Assembly (NCBI GenBank): GCA_910577505.1
Contig: CAJTLN010000003.1
Span: 197,119 to 261,118, forward strand
DNA from: an uncultured Bacilli bacterium
GTDB lineage: Bacteria > Bacillota_I > Bacilli_A > RF39 > UBA660
DNA length: 64,000 nt
Direction: 5' to 3'
Shown piece by piece: positions 35,701 through 45,320 of the stretch; within the stretch, counting starts at the first letter, position 1, and the number at the start of each line of letters is the position of its first letter. The notes beneath the pieces were generated by a model, which ran no database searches, was not told the origin of the DNA, and saw only the letters and a list, made by a program, of their open reading frames with translations. Both the position numbers and the translations under genes were made by a program.

Positions 35701-37879
35701 ATAGTTGAAGAGGATTATTATCTATTTCTATATTTACTTTATTATTTAGCATGTATAATTCATCCAAGTCTTTTAAAGTTGTAAATAATTTAGGATCTTT
35801 TTTATATTTTAAAATTATTTGAAAACGGTAGACATTATTTATTTTGAACATTGATGCTGTTGTCGGACCTAAAATAATAGTTTCGTTACTAAGATTTTTA
35901 AATAAATAATTCTTTACTTTGATAATCTCCTTTGATGCTAAATCATAATCTTTTGAAGCTATCTTTACACTAGTTAAATAATAATATGGTGGGTAATCTA
36001 ATTTATGACGATTACTCATTTCATAGTTATAGAATTTCATATAATCTTGGTCTTTAACACATTTTAAAGTGAAATTTTCTGGATTGAAAGTTTGAAGTAC
36101 TACTTCTCCTTTTAAATCACTTCGTCCAGCACGCCCTGCTACTTGAGATAACAAGGCGAATGTTCTTTCTCCACTTCGAAAGTCAGGAATATTTAGAGTA
36201 CCATCAGCATTAATTACACCAACCAAGGTAACTAATGGAAAATTAAGACCTTTTGATATCATTTGTGTTCCTAGTAAGATATCATATTCATAATTTTTAA
36301 ACTTGTTAATAATATCTTCATGCGATCCCTTATTTCTTGTGGTATCGGCATCCATTCTTATAACGCGAGCAGATGGAAAAGTTTTTTTTATTTCTGCTTC
36401 TAATTTTTCTGTTCCTAATCCATAATCTGTTAGAGCTTTTTCATGACATTCTGGACATTCAGTTGCTTTATAAATAGTATATCCACAATAATGACATCTT
36501 AAATTATTAGAAGATTTATGGTAAGTTAAAGCAATATCACAATAAGGACACTTATATGTATATCCACATGATTTACAGGAAATTATTGTTGAATATCCAC
36601 GACGATTTAATAGTAAAATTACTTGTTCTTTTTTGGATAGGCGGTCTAATATTTTAGATTTTAATACATTTGAAAAAATCATATTGCGTTTTTTCATTTC
36701 TTCTGACATATCAACTATTTCGACTGTTGGTAAAGACGATTTTCCTACTCTATTTGGCATTGCAATATATTTATAAACACCTTTTAAAGCACGAGCCATA
36801 CTTTCTAGTGATGGCGTTGCACTTCCTAAAATAACTGGTATATGATTGTATCTTTTTCGAAATTCAGCCATATCAAGAGCATGGTAACGAGGGTTTGAAT
36901 CTTGTTTAAAAGTCTCACTGTGTTCCTCATCAATAATAATAATACCTAAATTATTAAGAGGCGTAAAAATAGCACTACGGGTACCAACTACTATGTGAAC
37001 TTCATCTCTTAAAATTTTTAAATATTCATCATATTTTTCACCAGTTGATAAACCACTATGAAAAATAGCAACATCGTCACCAAAATGATCATAAAATTTA
37101 TTAACAATTTGAGCTGTTAAAGATATTTCTGGTACTAACATAATGGCTTTTTTATTATTAGCTACTACTCTTTTTATAAGTTCAATATAAACTTCTGTTT
37201 TACCTGACCCAGTAACACCATGGATAAGATATGTATTTTCACTATTAATATCAATACTATTCAAAGCTTTCTGTTGATCTGGGGTAAAAGAAACATTATT
37301 ATTTTCTATTTTGTGATTATTTAAACGATATATTTGTTCTTTTTCTTCGCAAATTAATTTTTCTTCAAATAATTGAGTTAAAGATGATGAAGAATAAGCA
37401 TTTTTTAGTATTTTCTTTTCTTTTAATAAACTATTTAATATTTCTATTTGTTTAGTTCTTCTTGGATACTTATTGATGTATGATTCGATTTCTTCTTGGG
37501 ATTTATTAATTTTTATATATGTTAAATATTTAGAATAATTTGTTTTTTGCTCTTTTACTTTAAGTGAACTTGGAAGCATTGTTTGATAAGCTGTTATTTT
37601 AGTACATAAAGTCTTGCTTTGAAGATATGTACCTAATTCCATTAATTCTTTGTTAAGACAAAAATACTTATCAACAATATTAACGATTGATTTTAATTCA
37701 TAATCATCATTATATGAATCTTTAATATTAGTAACAAAGCCATTGATAATTTTATTTCCAAAAGGTACTTGTACTTTCATACCTACTTTTATATCACTTG
37801 ATAAAGATGTTGGGATAATGTATGTAAAAGTTTTATCTATTGATTTAGCACTATATTCTATTAATACTTCTGCATACAT
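35699..37879 (-). CDS. priA: Primosomal protein N' (PriA helicase)
   Basis: A superfamily 2 3'-5' DNA helicase that restarts stalled forks and recruits the DnaD-DnaB-DnaI loader, two members of which are encoded nearby. Walker A GVTGSGKTE lies near residue 224, the DEEH box (IIIDEEHSETFKQDSNPRYHA) near 315, and eight zinc-binding cysteines are present at about 430-473 (CKSCGYTYKCPYC ... CHYCG ... CPECH). The length of 726 aa is slightly short against 805 in B. subtilis, mostly from a compact N-terminal DNA-binding domain. Monocistronic. Confidence 0.95.
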   Translation of the reverse strand: MYAEVLIEYSAKSIDKTFTYIIPTSLSSDIKVGMKVQVPFGNKIINGFVTNIKDSYNDDYELKSIVNIVDKYFCLNKELMELGTYLQSKTLCTKITAYQTMLPSSLKVKEQKTNYSKYLTYIKINKSQEEIESYINKYPRRTKQIEILNSLLKEKKILKNAYSSSSLTQLFEEKLICEEKEQIYRLNNHKIENNNVSFTPDQQKALNSIDINSENTYLIHGVTGSGKTEVYIELIKRVVANNKKAIMLVPEISLTAQIVNKFYDHFGDDVAIFHSGLSTGEKYDEYLKILRDEVHIVVGTRSAIFTPLNNLGIIIIDEEHSETFKQDSNPRYHALDMAEFRKRYNHIPVILGSATPSLESMARALKGVYKYIAMPNRVGKSSLPTVEIVDMSEEMKKRNMIFSNVLKSKILDRLSKKEQVILLLNRRGYSTIISCKSCGYTYKCPYCDIALTYHKSSNNLRCHYCGYTIYKATECPECHEKALTDYGLGTEKLEAEIKKTFPSARVIRMDADTTRNKGSHEDIINKFKNYEYDILLGTQMISKGLNFPLVTLVGVINADGTLNIPDFRSGERTFALLSQVAGRAGRSDLKGEVVLQTFNPENFTLKCVKDQDYMKFYNYEMSNRHKLDYPPYYYLTSVKIASKDYDLASKEIIKVKNYLFKNLSNETIILGPTTASMFKINNVYRFQIILKYKKDPKLFTTLKDLDELYMLNNKVNIEIDNNPLQL

Positions 37880-37990
37880 AGTATCACCTCAATCTTTCAA
37901 ATTTAATTTATTATATCATGTATGAAGAAGAAATATTATTATAATTTATTCTTTTTTAAGTTCTAATTAATAAGTTAATAGTTTAATATA

Positions 37991-38030
37991 AAATAAAAAG
38001 AACTAGGTATTTACTTAGTTCTTTTTATTT
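37991..38030 (-). terminator. Intrinsic terminator of deoD
   Basis: A 15-bp perfect stem (37991-38005 with 38016-38030), 10-nt loop and T-rich tail on the minus strand; it could work in both directions. The 200-bp gap between priA and deoD holds little else. Confidence 0.78.
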
Positions 38031-38081
38031 AGTGGCATCATTGATGCTGTATCACTAACCCTTTTTTCTTTTATATTAGAA

Positions 38082-38807
38082 TTAGATTATTGAATCTAAT
38101 GCTAATTCAATCATATTATCTAGAGAAGTTTGTCTTTCTTCTGGAGTAACAATTACATCACTGAATTTAGAATCAACAGCTGTTACAATTACAGCAGCTT
38201 CACGATTAAATGAATTTGCAATATGAATAAGACCAAAGCTTTCCATTTCTTCACCTAAGATTGTTAAATCTTTAGGAGCACGATTCATAAGAGCATCATC
38301 ATCAACATATGGTCCAAATACGTCAGTGGTCATTAAAGTTCCTTTATGAATTTTTAATTTTTTTTCTTTAGCTGTTTCATATATTTTATTAACTAAATTC
38401 ATAGATGGTGTTACCACATTTTCTTTAAATCCATTGTATGAAAAAGCATAACTTGATTCTGTATATACTTTATCAGCTAAAATTATTTCTGGAATTTCTA
38501 CACTTTTATGTGATACTCCGCATGTTCCTATACGAATAATTTTTTGAACATTATAGAAATAAAACAATTCAAAAGCATATATACCACATGATGGCATTCC
38601 CATACCTGAACCCATTACTGTTATTCTTTTACCTTTATATGTTCCAGTAAAACCCAACATATTTCTTACATCTGTTACCTTTTTAGAATTTTTTAAAAAT
38701 TTCTTGGAAATATATTCTGCTCTTAGTGGATCTCCTGGTAAAATTACAATATCAGCGATATCTTCTTTTTTAGCATTCATATGAATTGGCTCTTTTTGAG
38801 GTTTCAT
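38082..38807 (-). CDS. deoD: Purine-nucleoside phosphorylase, DeoD type
   Basis: Phosphorolysis of purine (deoxy)ribonucleosides to base and pentose-1-phosphate in nucleoside salvage. The 241-aa protein carries the hexameric PNP-I motifs: PGDPLRAEYIS near residue 24, GSGMGMPSCGIYAFEL near 67, IRIGTCGVS near 92, and GEEMESFGL with the ribose-binding MExE element near 186. Its start has GAGGAGG upstream, and a TATAAT (minus strand, 38833-38838) lies about 30 bases before the ATG. Confidence 0.94.
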   Translation of the reverse strand: MKPQKEPIHMNAKKEDIADIVILPGDPLRAEYISKKFLKNSKKVTDVRNMLGFTGTYKGKRITVMGSGMGMPSCGIYAFELFYFYNVQKIIRIGTCGVSHKSVEIPEIILADKVYTESSYAFSYNGFKENVVTPSMNLVNKIYETAKEKKLKIHKGTLMTTDVFGPYVDDDALMNRAPKDLTILGEEMESFGLIHIANSFNREAAVIVTAVDSKFSDVIVTPEERQTSLDNMIELALDSII

Positions 38808-38870
38808 ATAATCAGTCCTCCTCTATGATTACATTATACATCATTTACATTTTAATTTTACATATAAAAA

Positions 38871-38902
38871 ACACCATTTACATTATGAAATGTAAATAGT
38901 GT
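38871..38902 (-). terminator. Intrinsic terminator upstream of deoD
   Basis: A 14-bp stem with one wobble (38871-38884 with 38889-38902) and a 4-nt loop, followed by TTTTTTATA on the minus strand. It closes the operon that ends with the 264-aa protein. Confidence 0.8.
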
Positions 38903-38917
38903 ACAATGATATTTTTA

Positions 38918-39712
38918 TTATGCTTTACTTGTTTTAGACATTTTTAATTCAATAGGTTCTTGTAAATTACATTTAGTTTTATTTAACGATGCAGCTAATT
39001 CTAAAGACATTATATCCATAATATCATACATATTTTTAGTACTAGCTATCTTTAAAATAAATGTTTTTGGAAAAGATTTTGGTAGAGATTCTAGAAAATC
39101 AAATACAAATTGAAATACTTCTCTAGGAGTTTCAATATATTCTTCTGAATCGCATAAACGTGATAAATTCATAAGTTTTCCTCTTTCAACAAGAACTTGA
39201 TATTCAATTTTACCATGTTCATCTTCGTTTATATCTATCTTTTCTGAAAGCAAAAGTGTTTTATTATTACTGCTCATTGCAGGGTTGAATCCATTAATTA
39301 AGGTACTTATATCAACTGGAAAAATTTCATGTGATTTAGTTAAATATATTTCATTTGTTGGACCAAATAATTCAATTAGATAAGTTAAAAAAGCTGTATC
39401 ACTTAAATCATAAGTTTCAAATGGAACAATTTGACGATATGGTTCAATATATTCAAACCAATTTTCTATTTTTTCGACATCCTCTAATTTATTTGCAAAT
39501 AAAGCTCCTTTATTTTGCAATAAAGAATAAAAGTTACTTAAATCTTGATAATTTGATATTGGTACTACCACTCTATCTTTTAATGATATTATTTTATGAT
39601 CTTGATCATAAAATAAATCCTTTTCTTTATCATAGTATATTATTTTATTACGAGGAAGAATTTTATTAATAATATTACCTTCTAATTTTCTTTCTTCTGT
39701 ACAATATAACAT
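38918..39712 (-). CDS. Uncharacterised 264-aa protein, distantly ATP-grasp-like
   Basis: A cytoplasmic protein without membrane helices. The overall order, an alpha/beta start with Lys-rich strands, EYQVLVERGKLMNLSRLCDSEEYIETP in the middle, then FILKIASTKNMYDIMDIMSLELAASL near the end, is reminiscent of DUF4343-type ATP-grasp proteins, where the last block would read DxxExNxxxxSG. Here the key Glu and Asn are not clearly present, so the enzyme may be inactive or the resemblance accidental. It lies 15 bp downstream of a PHP phosphoesterase gene and is likely in its operon. Confidence 0.55.
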   Translation of the reverse strand: MLYCTEERKLEGNIINKILPRNKIIYYDKEKDLFYDQDHKIISLKDRVVVPISNYQDLSNFYSLLQNKGALFANKLEDVEKIENWFEYIEPYRQIVPFETYDLSDTAFLTYLIELFGPTNEIYLTKSHEIFPVDISTLINGFNPAMSSNNKTLLLSEKIDINEDEHGKIEYQVLVERGKLMNLSRLCDSEEYIETPREVFQFVFDFLESLPKSFPKTFILKIASTKNMYDIMDIMSLELAASLNKTKCNLQEPIELKMSKTSKA

Positions 39713-39727
39713 TTTATTTCCTACTTT

Positions 39728-40582
39728 CTATTTATACCTACTCTTTATTCTTTTGGTTAAACTTAAAGTATTTTCATCAATATTGACATTATTATTAATT
39801 CCACTTCCAAGTTCAATGTCTGGTTTTACTTCTAATCCATGAAAATCAGTCCCACCAGTTTCCAACAAATTAAATTCTTTAGCTAAATATCGATAATACT
39901 CCCTTTGTTCTGTTGTACTATTAGAATGAATAACTTCTATTCCACCTAGCCCCAGTCTTTTTAGTCTCCTTACTTCATTATAAAGCTCATCATTTGTCAT
40001 TTCTAGAGACCATGGATGAGCTAAAGACGCTATTCCTCCGGCCTCTGTAATCATATGTATACATTCAGAAGCTGTAATACTCTTTTTTATATTTCTTACT
40101 TTTGAATCGTTAAGATACTCGTCAAACGCTTCACTGACTGTTTTTATGTATCCATATTTTATCATAATAAGAGCTAAGCCTGGACGACCTATTTTGCCTT
40201 TTTTTGATAATAATTTATCTATTTCTTCTTCTGGTAAAATAATACCAAAATCATTTTTTAATTGGTCTATGTATAGTTGTATCGTTTCGATAGAAATATC
40301 CTTTAATTCTTTTAAGCAACGATTTAATTCTTGATTATAAAGATCAAAGTTATAACCAAGAATATGCATTTCACCTTTTGATATTTTAGCACTTAATTCT
40401 ACTCCACTATAAACTTTTAGATTAGGAATATGTAAATTGACCAATTCCTTTGAACCTTCTATTGAGTCGTGATCTGTAATCGCTAAAGTTTTTATTCCTC
40501 TGGAAACTGCAAAATCTGCTAACTCTTTTGGAGACATTGTGTCATCAGAATATATGCTATGCGTATGTAAATCAACTTCCAT
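39728..40582 (-). CDS. PHP-domain phosphoesterase (YciV/TrpH family)
   Basis: A 284-aa metal-dependent phosphoesterase. PHP motifs are complete: DLHTHSIYSDD (residues 4-14), ITDHDSIEG (36-44), GVELSA near 60, a His in MHILGYNFD, ASLAHPW near 187, EVIHSN near 215 and GGTDFHG near 241. In E. coli the homologue (YciV, RNase AM) hydrolyses 3',5'-bisphosphonucleotides and short RNA ends; the same activity is plausible here. The start overlaps nothing and has a GAGGTG site. Upstream is the deaminase-like gene; downstream is the 264-aa protein. Confidence 0.88.
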   Translation of the reverse strand: MEVDLHTHSIYSDDTMSPKELADFAVSRGIKTLAITDHDSIEGSKELVNLHIPNLKVYSGVELSAKISKGEMHILGYNFDLYNQELNRCLKELKDISIETIQLYIDQLKNDFGIILPEEEIDKLLSKKGKIGRPGLALIMIKYGYIKTVSEAFDEYLNDSKVRNIKKSITASECIHMITEAGGIASLAHPWSLEMTNDELYNEVRRLKRLGLGGIEVIHSNSTTEQREYYRYLAKEFNLLETGGTDFHGLEVKPDIELGSGINNNVNIDENTLSLTKRIKSRYK

Positions 40583-40597
40583 TTTTTATCACCTCTT

Positions 40598-41005
40598 TTA
40601 TTTTAAATTACGATATGTTCCCCACCAATCAGGCAATAAATTTTTTAAACTTTTAACAATTTTTCTATCCAAGTCTATTAATACTTCTAAATCATCTGCA
40701 TTTTCACATAATTCTAAAAGATATTCTAAACTCTCTTCGCTAGGTTCAATTATCTCTTCTAATTCATTTAAGATAACAATTCTTTTAATAATTTTTTCGC
40801 CATCATTAAGCATAGAAGAAATAGCACTTTTTTCGGCACTACAATTAATATTAGAATTTGAAGTAATGCTAATTCCTGAATATATCTTATTATTACTTCC
40901 TAATATTGCACAGGAATTATTTCCATATTCAATAAATGGAGAAATACAAGAAGCATTTAACTTTTCTTTTGCTTTGTCATAAAGTTCAAACCATAAAAAG
41001 TCCAT
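40598..41005 (-). CDS. Cytidine-deaminase-like protein lacking zinc ligands
   Basis: A 135-aa protein with the size and fold order of tetrameric cytidine deaminases (helix, strand SCAILGSNNKIYSGISI, then the active-site helix). The motif that normally reads C/H-A-E is SAEK at residues 56-59: the Glu is kept, but the zinc-binding Cys is replaced by Ser. The second motif PCGxCRQ is absent; the matching region is EIIEPSEESLEYLLEL. With none of the zinc ligands left, ordinary deamination should not be possible. Start is ATG 41003-41005 with GAAGGTG six bases upstream. Co-directional with the PHP gene 15 bp downstream. Confidence 0.68.
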   Translation of the reverse strand: MDFLWFELYDKAKEKLNASCISPFIEYGNNSCAILGSNNKIYSGISITSNSNINCSAEKSAISSMLNDGEKIIKRIVILNELEEIIEPSEESLEYLLELCENADDLEVLIDLDRKIVKSLKNLLPDWWGTYRNLK

Positions 41006-41059
41006 ATAGAACACCTTCTTTTAATTATCTATAATAGCACATGTTTAACAAATTACAAA

Positions 41060-42034
41060 TTACTTTTTGAAAACTTTGCTATATTCAGGTGTTATATATA
41101 TACCTGTAGTTGCTCCAGAGCGATCTAATCCTAGTACAAAAAATGATATAGTTATATTATTTATTTCTTTTATATCTTTCTTAGGTATTGTTAAATAGAG
41201 AACTTTATTTGCTCCACAATATATATTCTCATTTAATTCTTTATATTCATACAATTCATCATTTATTAATAATTTTTTTACTTTAATTCTCTTTGAATTA
41301 TTTTTATCTTCATTTATGAAATCAAAATAAATATATGTATTATCTTTATCATCTGCTATTTTATAGAAAAATATTTGAGCATTATTTTTATGGTATGTTT
41401 CAATTAATCCTGTTAATTCATTTTTGTAGTCAAGAGTATTATAAACTTGAATATCTTTTCGTGTTAAGCTTCCTTCTTTATCTAATGTATCAGCTTTTAT
41501 ATAAAGAGTTAGTTTATTAAAGGCATAAATACCTAGAGCATCTAATTCACTCTTATTTACTCTTATAGTACCTGTTGTTGGACTACCATCTAAAGTATCT
41601 GTTATTGTTAATTTAGCACTAGTATCAAATCCATCTATTAATACCTTTTCAATGTTTAATGTTGAGGTTGAAATAGTAGCTTTAAAATCAATATTAAATG
41701 TATAACCTTTATCATCCGCTTTTAAATCATATACTTTAATTTCAGTGTCATTAGTCATTATTGATTGTTCACTCATATTTGGAACAACAAGCTTATTGTT
41801 ATTTCTTTTAGGTTGATTTTGATTAATTAAAACATTATTAGCCTTTTCATCATTATCTAATTCTTCTTTTTGCCATGGCCATTTAAATTCCCAATCAATT
41901 TCTTTTCGATGTTGATATAGATAATATCCTCCATATCCAAAGCCAACAATTACTATAAGTATTAATAAAAATAATCCGAATCTATTAGTAGCTCTTTTTT
42001 CCATACGAACTACATTATCTTTTCTTTTTGTCAT
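41060..42034 (-). CDS. Single-pass anchored extracytoplasmic protein, unknown
   Basis: A 324-aa protein with a basic start, a membrane helix at about residues 20-41, a Trp-rich juxtamembrane stretch (IDWEFKWPWQKEE), a short Asn-rich linker and a beta-rich outer region from about 95 to 324. The two halves of the outer region (VYDLKADDKGYTFNIDFKA and IFFYKIADDKDNTYIYFDF) look like a pair of related beta domains. No enzyme motif or family recognised. Divergent from the signal-peptide protein at 42.1 kb. Confidence 0.68.
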   Translation of the reverse strand: MTKRKDNVVRMEKRATNRFGLFLLILIVIVGFGYGGYYLYQHRKEIDWEFKWPWQKEELDNDEKANNVLINQNQPKRNNNKLVVPNMSEQSIMTNDTEIKVYDLKADDKGYTFNIDFKATISTSTLNIEKVLIDGFDTSAKLTITDTLDGSPTTGTIRVNKSELDALGIYAFNKLTLYIKADTLDKEGSLTRKDIQVYNTLDYKNELTGLIETYHKNNAQIFFYKIADDKDNTYIYFDFINEDKNNSKRIKVKKLLINDELYEYKELNENIYCGANKVLYLTIPKKDIKEINNITISFFVLGLDRSGATTGIYITPEYSKVFKK

Positions 42035-42135
42035 AGAAACACACCCTTATTATTAATACTATTATAACATAAAGATTAATAATTTATGGTACTTATTTAG
42101 AATATATTATATAATCTTTATTATAGAGGTTATAT

Positions 42136-43074
42136 ATGAAGAGATATATTTATTTTATTATTTTTCTAATTGTAATACTACTTAAAAATGTATATGCAGA
42201 GATGATATTAGATTTACAAGAGCCAATAATAGAATTTCCAAGTATAGAGAATTATAGTTTACAAGGATTTACTACAACAGATAAATACTTATTTATGGTA
42301 TTAAATGGTTTTGATGATACAAAATCAATGATAAAGGTATATGATTTAAATACTTTTAAACAGATAAAAAGTTATGAATATGCAAGCTTAGGACATGCTA
42401 ATGATGTAACATATAATATCAATAATAAAATGATATATGTTTTAGCTGGTGGTGGAAGTAAGTTACTTTTTGAATTTGATAGTAATGATTTTAAGTATGT
42501 AAGAACTATTGAATTAGAATTACCAGGAAGAAGTATTACCTATATTGATGATAGTGATTCTTATGCTATTAGGACAGTTTCAACAGGATTTAGATTAAAT
42601 AAAGAATTTGAACTATATAATAAAATGCCTTTTATAGTTGGAATGAATATTAGAAAGGATTTAGGAAGACAAGGTTGGACTTATTATAAAAAAAATATTT
42701 ATTATAGTAATTGGTCTTGGATAAGACTTGGCGGAGATGGATCAAACGTGATATTTGTCTATAGCATGGATGGAGAAAATATTGAAACATATTATACAGA
42801 GAAAAATATTGGCGAAATTGAAGATATTGCTTTTTTCAACAATAAAATGATTCTTGGTTTTAATGGTTATGATGATAAAATAAAATTCTATATGATTGAT
42901 GTACCTGAAATTACAAATAGTAACAAAGAGTTTATAGACATAAATAATAATGATAATATAAATAATGTTAAAAATTATAAATTTAATTATATGTATGTTA
43001 TCTTATCTCTAGCAGGTATTATATTAGTAATATTTATTTTTAAAATTATAAAAAATACTTTAGACAAGAGCTAA
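42136..43074 (+). CDS. Secreted beta-propeller-like protein with a C-terminal membrane anchor
   Basis: A 312-aa protein with a signal peptide (residues 1-21, ending VYAEM), an outer domain with repeating strand patterns (FMVLNGFDDTKSMIKVYDLNTF, MIYVLAGGGSKLLFEFDSNDF, VIFVYSMDGENIETYY) that resemble blades of a small beta-propeller, and a hydrophobic helix at about 281-302 followed by KIIKNTLDKS. There is no recognisable LPxTG or NPxTN motif before the helix, so it is a type I membrane protein rather than an obvious sortase substrate. Function unknown. GAGG lies upstream of the start, and a strong terminator follows. Confidence 0.72.
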   Translation: MKRYIYFIIFLIVILLKNVYAEMILDLQEPIIEFPSIENYSLQGFTTTDKYLFMVLNGFDDTKSMIKVYDLNTFKQIKSYEYASLGHANDVTYNINNKMIYVLAGGGSKLLFEFDSNDFKYVRTIELELPGRSITYIDDSDSYAIRTVSTGFRLNKEFELYNKMPFIVGMNIRKDLGRQGWTYYKKNIYYSNWSWIRLGGDGSNVIFVYSMDGENIETYYTEKNIGEIEDIAFFNNKMILGFNGYDDKIKFYMIDVPEITNSNKEFIDINNNDNINNVKNYKFNYMYVILSLAGIILVIFIFKIIKNTLDKS

Positions 43075-43083
43075 AGTATTTTT
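43051..43083 (+). terminator. Intrinsic terminator of the propeller-like gene
   Basis: A 13-bp perfect stem (43051-43063 with 43071-43083), 7-nt loop and T-tail. It covers the stop codon. Confidence 0.85.
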
Positions 43084-43126
43084 TCTTTATATAAAGAAAA
43101 AATAAAAGGATAGAAGTATTTCTATC

Positions 43127-44695
43127 CTATATTTGATAAAAATTAATTCGAGTATTACGATTATGATCAGATAATACTATACCTATAAAATCATTAAGTG
43201 TTATTTCTAAATGGAATGTTCGATGATAATCTTTAGGACTATAGCAGTCGAATATTAACATTGAACTTTCTTTATCATAATTATACTTACCTTTTATAAT
43301 AGCATCCTTAATATACTTAAGTTTAGTTTTATTTATATTTGAATCACGACGATTTACATCTTTGGCATCTTCCAATTCTTCACGTAGTATTTTTATTTCT
43401 TTAACAAGCTTTTCTAGTTCAGAGCAATTACGAGCAAAACCCTGACTATTTTCTTTAATAAATTTTAAATCATTTTTTGGATGTAATCTAGATTCTTCTA
43501 GATATCTATTTATGCGTCGATTTACAGCAACTACCTTTTTATTTAAAAATGATAAATTACTAATAATTTCTTTATATTCTGGAGTTTCATAATCAATAAT
43601 AGTTGGTTTTAAATCATTTAAATGTAGCAATGAGTAATTAAAATATCTATGAAGGTTTTCTTCATCATATATATAATTTATATAAAAGCTTGCAATGGCA
43701 AGAGCATTTAGAATTTCATCTTTCTTTTCTTTTAAATCAAATAGTTTACGACATTCGTCTAAACTATAGTTGCATTTATATGCATGTGCTAAACTTCTTA
43801 ATATTTCATAAATATCGATTAACTTTCGACGATTGATATTTGAAGAGCTATTATGACAGTTTAATGTATCTTTAATAAATTCTTTCAAAACACAGAACTC
43901 ATTTTCTTCATTTAACATTTTTTCAATTTTTAATTTATCATTTTTATCAAAATTAACATTCTTTTTATTAACTGTTAATAAATATTTATCTTTTGATAAT
44001 TTGCTATTTATTTCTTGTAATTGTTTAAAATCATACTCGTCAATTATAGATAAGGAATCAATTAAATATTTTATGTCTTGATATGATAATTTTTTTTCGT
44101 CTTTTCTTGTAACATTATACTCATATAATTTGATGTTTTTTAAAAATTCTTTTATTTTATTATCTTTATATTCGGGAATAGATACAGCATTAAAATGATA
44201 TGTTAAACTATCTTTTGACAGATTTATGTTATTGTTTAAAGAAGTTATTAAAAAATTAGAAAATTCTACTACCCAATCCGAATCAACAATTAAACCATTA
44301 TCAAATTTAATAGTATTATTGTAATTACAAATATATTCACCATTTGATAAAGCTTTCTTTAAGTAGTCAACTAATACTTCTTCTGATTTTATTGAAGAAA
44401 CTTGATTTTTAAAGAAAGAAATTCCCTTCACTTTGTTCATGTAGTATTCTAATTCTTTTTTATCTAGTTTTTCAAAATCTTCTTTTGTTATTTTTTCTTT
44501 ATCATTCATTATTTGTAAAGAAGTATATAATAGATCTAAAGAAACATGATCAAAATCATTTATAAATTTTATGTTTTTGCTTTTGTTATTAAGAATCTTC
44601 TCGATATAAATACTTAAGAATTCGTTTGATTTAGTCATATGAACAAAAGTATTTAACTTCGAAATATTATTTAATATTGTATTTCCCCTTATCAT
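43127..44695 (-). CDS. Uncharacterised 522-aa cytoplasmic protein
   Basis: I do not recognise this protein. It is hydrophilic and mainly helical, with no membrane segment. Features visible are a Lys/Asn-rich N-terminal half, a central stretch with KEKKDEILNALAIASFYINYIYDEENL, a probable coiled coil near residues 390-450 (VVAVNRRINRYLEES ... ELEKLVKEIKILREELEDAK), and a beta-looking C-terminus (SSMLIFDCYSPKDYHRTFHLEITLNDFIGIVL). The start has GGTGAG three bases upstream, a rather short spacing. No operon partner. Confidence 0.68.
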   Translation of the reverse strand: MIRGNTILNNISKLNTFVHMTKSNEFLSIYIEKILNNKSKNIKFINDFDHVSLDLLYTSLQIMNDKEKITKEDFEKLDKKELEYYMNKVKGISFFKNQVSSIKSEEVLVDYLKKALSNGEYICNYNNTIKFDNGLIVDSDWVVEFSNFLITSLNNNINLSKDSLTYHFNAVSIPEYKDNKIKEFLKNIKLYEYNVTRKDEKKLSYQDIKYLIDSLSIIDEYDFKQLQEINSKLSKDKYLLTVNKKNVNFDKNDKLKIEKMLNEENEFCVLKEFIKDTLNCHNSSSNINRRKLIDIYEILRSLAHAYKCNYSLDECRKLFDLKEKKDEILNALAIASFYINYIYDEENLHRYFNYSLLHLNDLKPTIIDYETPEYKEIISNLSFLNKKVVAVNRRINRYLEESRLHPKNDLKFIKENSQGFARNCSELEKLVKEIKILREELEDAKDVNRRDSNINKTKLKYIKDAIIKGKYNYDKESSMLIFDCYSPKDYHRTFHLEITLNDFIGIVLSDHNRNTRINFYQI

Positions 44696-44758
44696 ATTCT
44701 CACCTATTATAAATTATAACACAAAGATTTATTTAATGATACTTTTTTAACAAAATAA

Positions 44759-44784
44759 ATAAGGGATGTTATCTATTCCCTTAT
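44759..44784 (-). terminator. Intrinsic terminator of the DUF523 gene
   Basis: An 8-bp stem (44759-44766 with 44777-44784) ahead of TTTATTTT on the minus strand. Confidence 0.68.
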
Positions 44785-45207
44785 CTATAAATCTAATTCA
44801 GTTATAATTTCTATACCATTTTCTTTTAATAATTTAGCAGTTATTCCATCACCATCTACTAATACATGATTAAATGAACCATCATATACTTTCTTGCTAC
44901 CACAAGATGGACTTTTAGCTTTTAAAAGAGCCTTTTTTACATCAAATTTTTTAGCTATTTTTAAGGCTTCTTCGGCTCCTCTTACAAAATTTTCAGTTAC
45001 ATCAATTCCTTTATTAGAAAAAACTCTATTATTTCTTATTTCAGCTGGATCTCGTGGAGTAGTTAGTCCTCCCCAAACTTCTGGACATATCAAAATTGCT
45101 TCTTTATCTTTTAGATAGTTAAAAACTTTTTCATTGTCATTATTGGTTCCATCAAATTTACAATTTACACCTAAAAGACAAGCACTTACTATTATTTTTT
45201 CTTTCAT
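44785..45207 (-). CDS. DUF523 (YbbK-like) family protein
   Basis: A 140-aa DUF523 protein. Conserved elements are the N-terminal IIVSACLLGVNCKFDG with two Cys (residues 9 and 15), LICPEVWGGLTTPRDPAEI, VTENFVRGAEEAL, and LLKAKSPSCGSKKVYDG with a third Cys. The cysteine set suggests a metal or Fe-S site, but the function is not established to my knowledge. Divergent from the small gene at 45.3 kb. Confidence 0.88.
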   Translation of the reverse strand: MKEKIIVSACLLGVNCKFDGTNNDNEKVFNYLKDKEAILICPEVWGGLTTPRDPAEIRNNRVFSNKGIDVTENFVRGAEEALKIAKKFDVKKALLKAKSPSCGSKKVYDGSFNHVLVDGDGITAKLLKENGIEIITELDL

Positions 45208-45272
45208 TACAATAACTCCTTTATTTTAACCACATTTATAATTTTATCACATTTTTGCATTTATTTTAAGAC

Positions 45273-45300
45273 TTGATAAAAATATTTCATTTGATATACT
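45273..45300 (+). promoter_or_regulatory. SigA-type promoter of the 77-aa protein gene
   Basis: TTGATA at 45273-45278 and TATACT at 45295-45300, 16 bp apart, lie 20 bases before the start codon with GAGGGAG in between. Confidence 0.55.
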
Positions 45301-45320
45301 TTAATTGTTAGAGGGAGATT

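Noticed and set aside
38034..38060. Small hairpin GCATC-att-GATGC between priA and deoD
   Set aside because: Only 5 bp, no tail, no conserved neighbours; the much stronger 15-bp terminator next to it explains the region.
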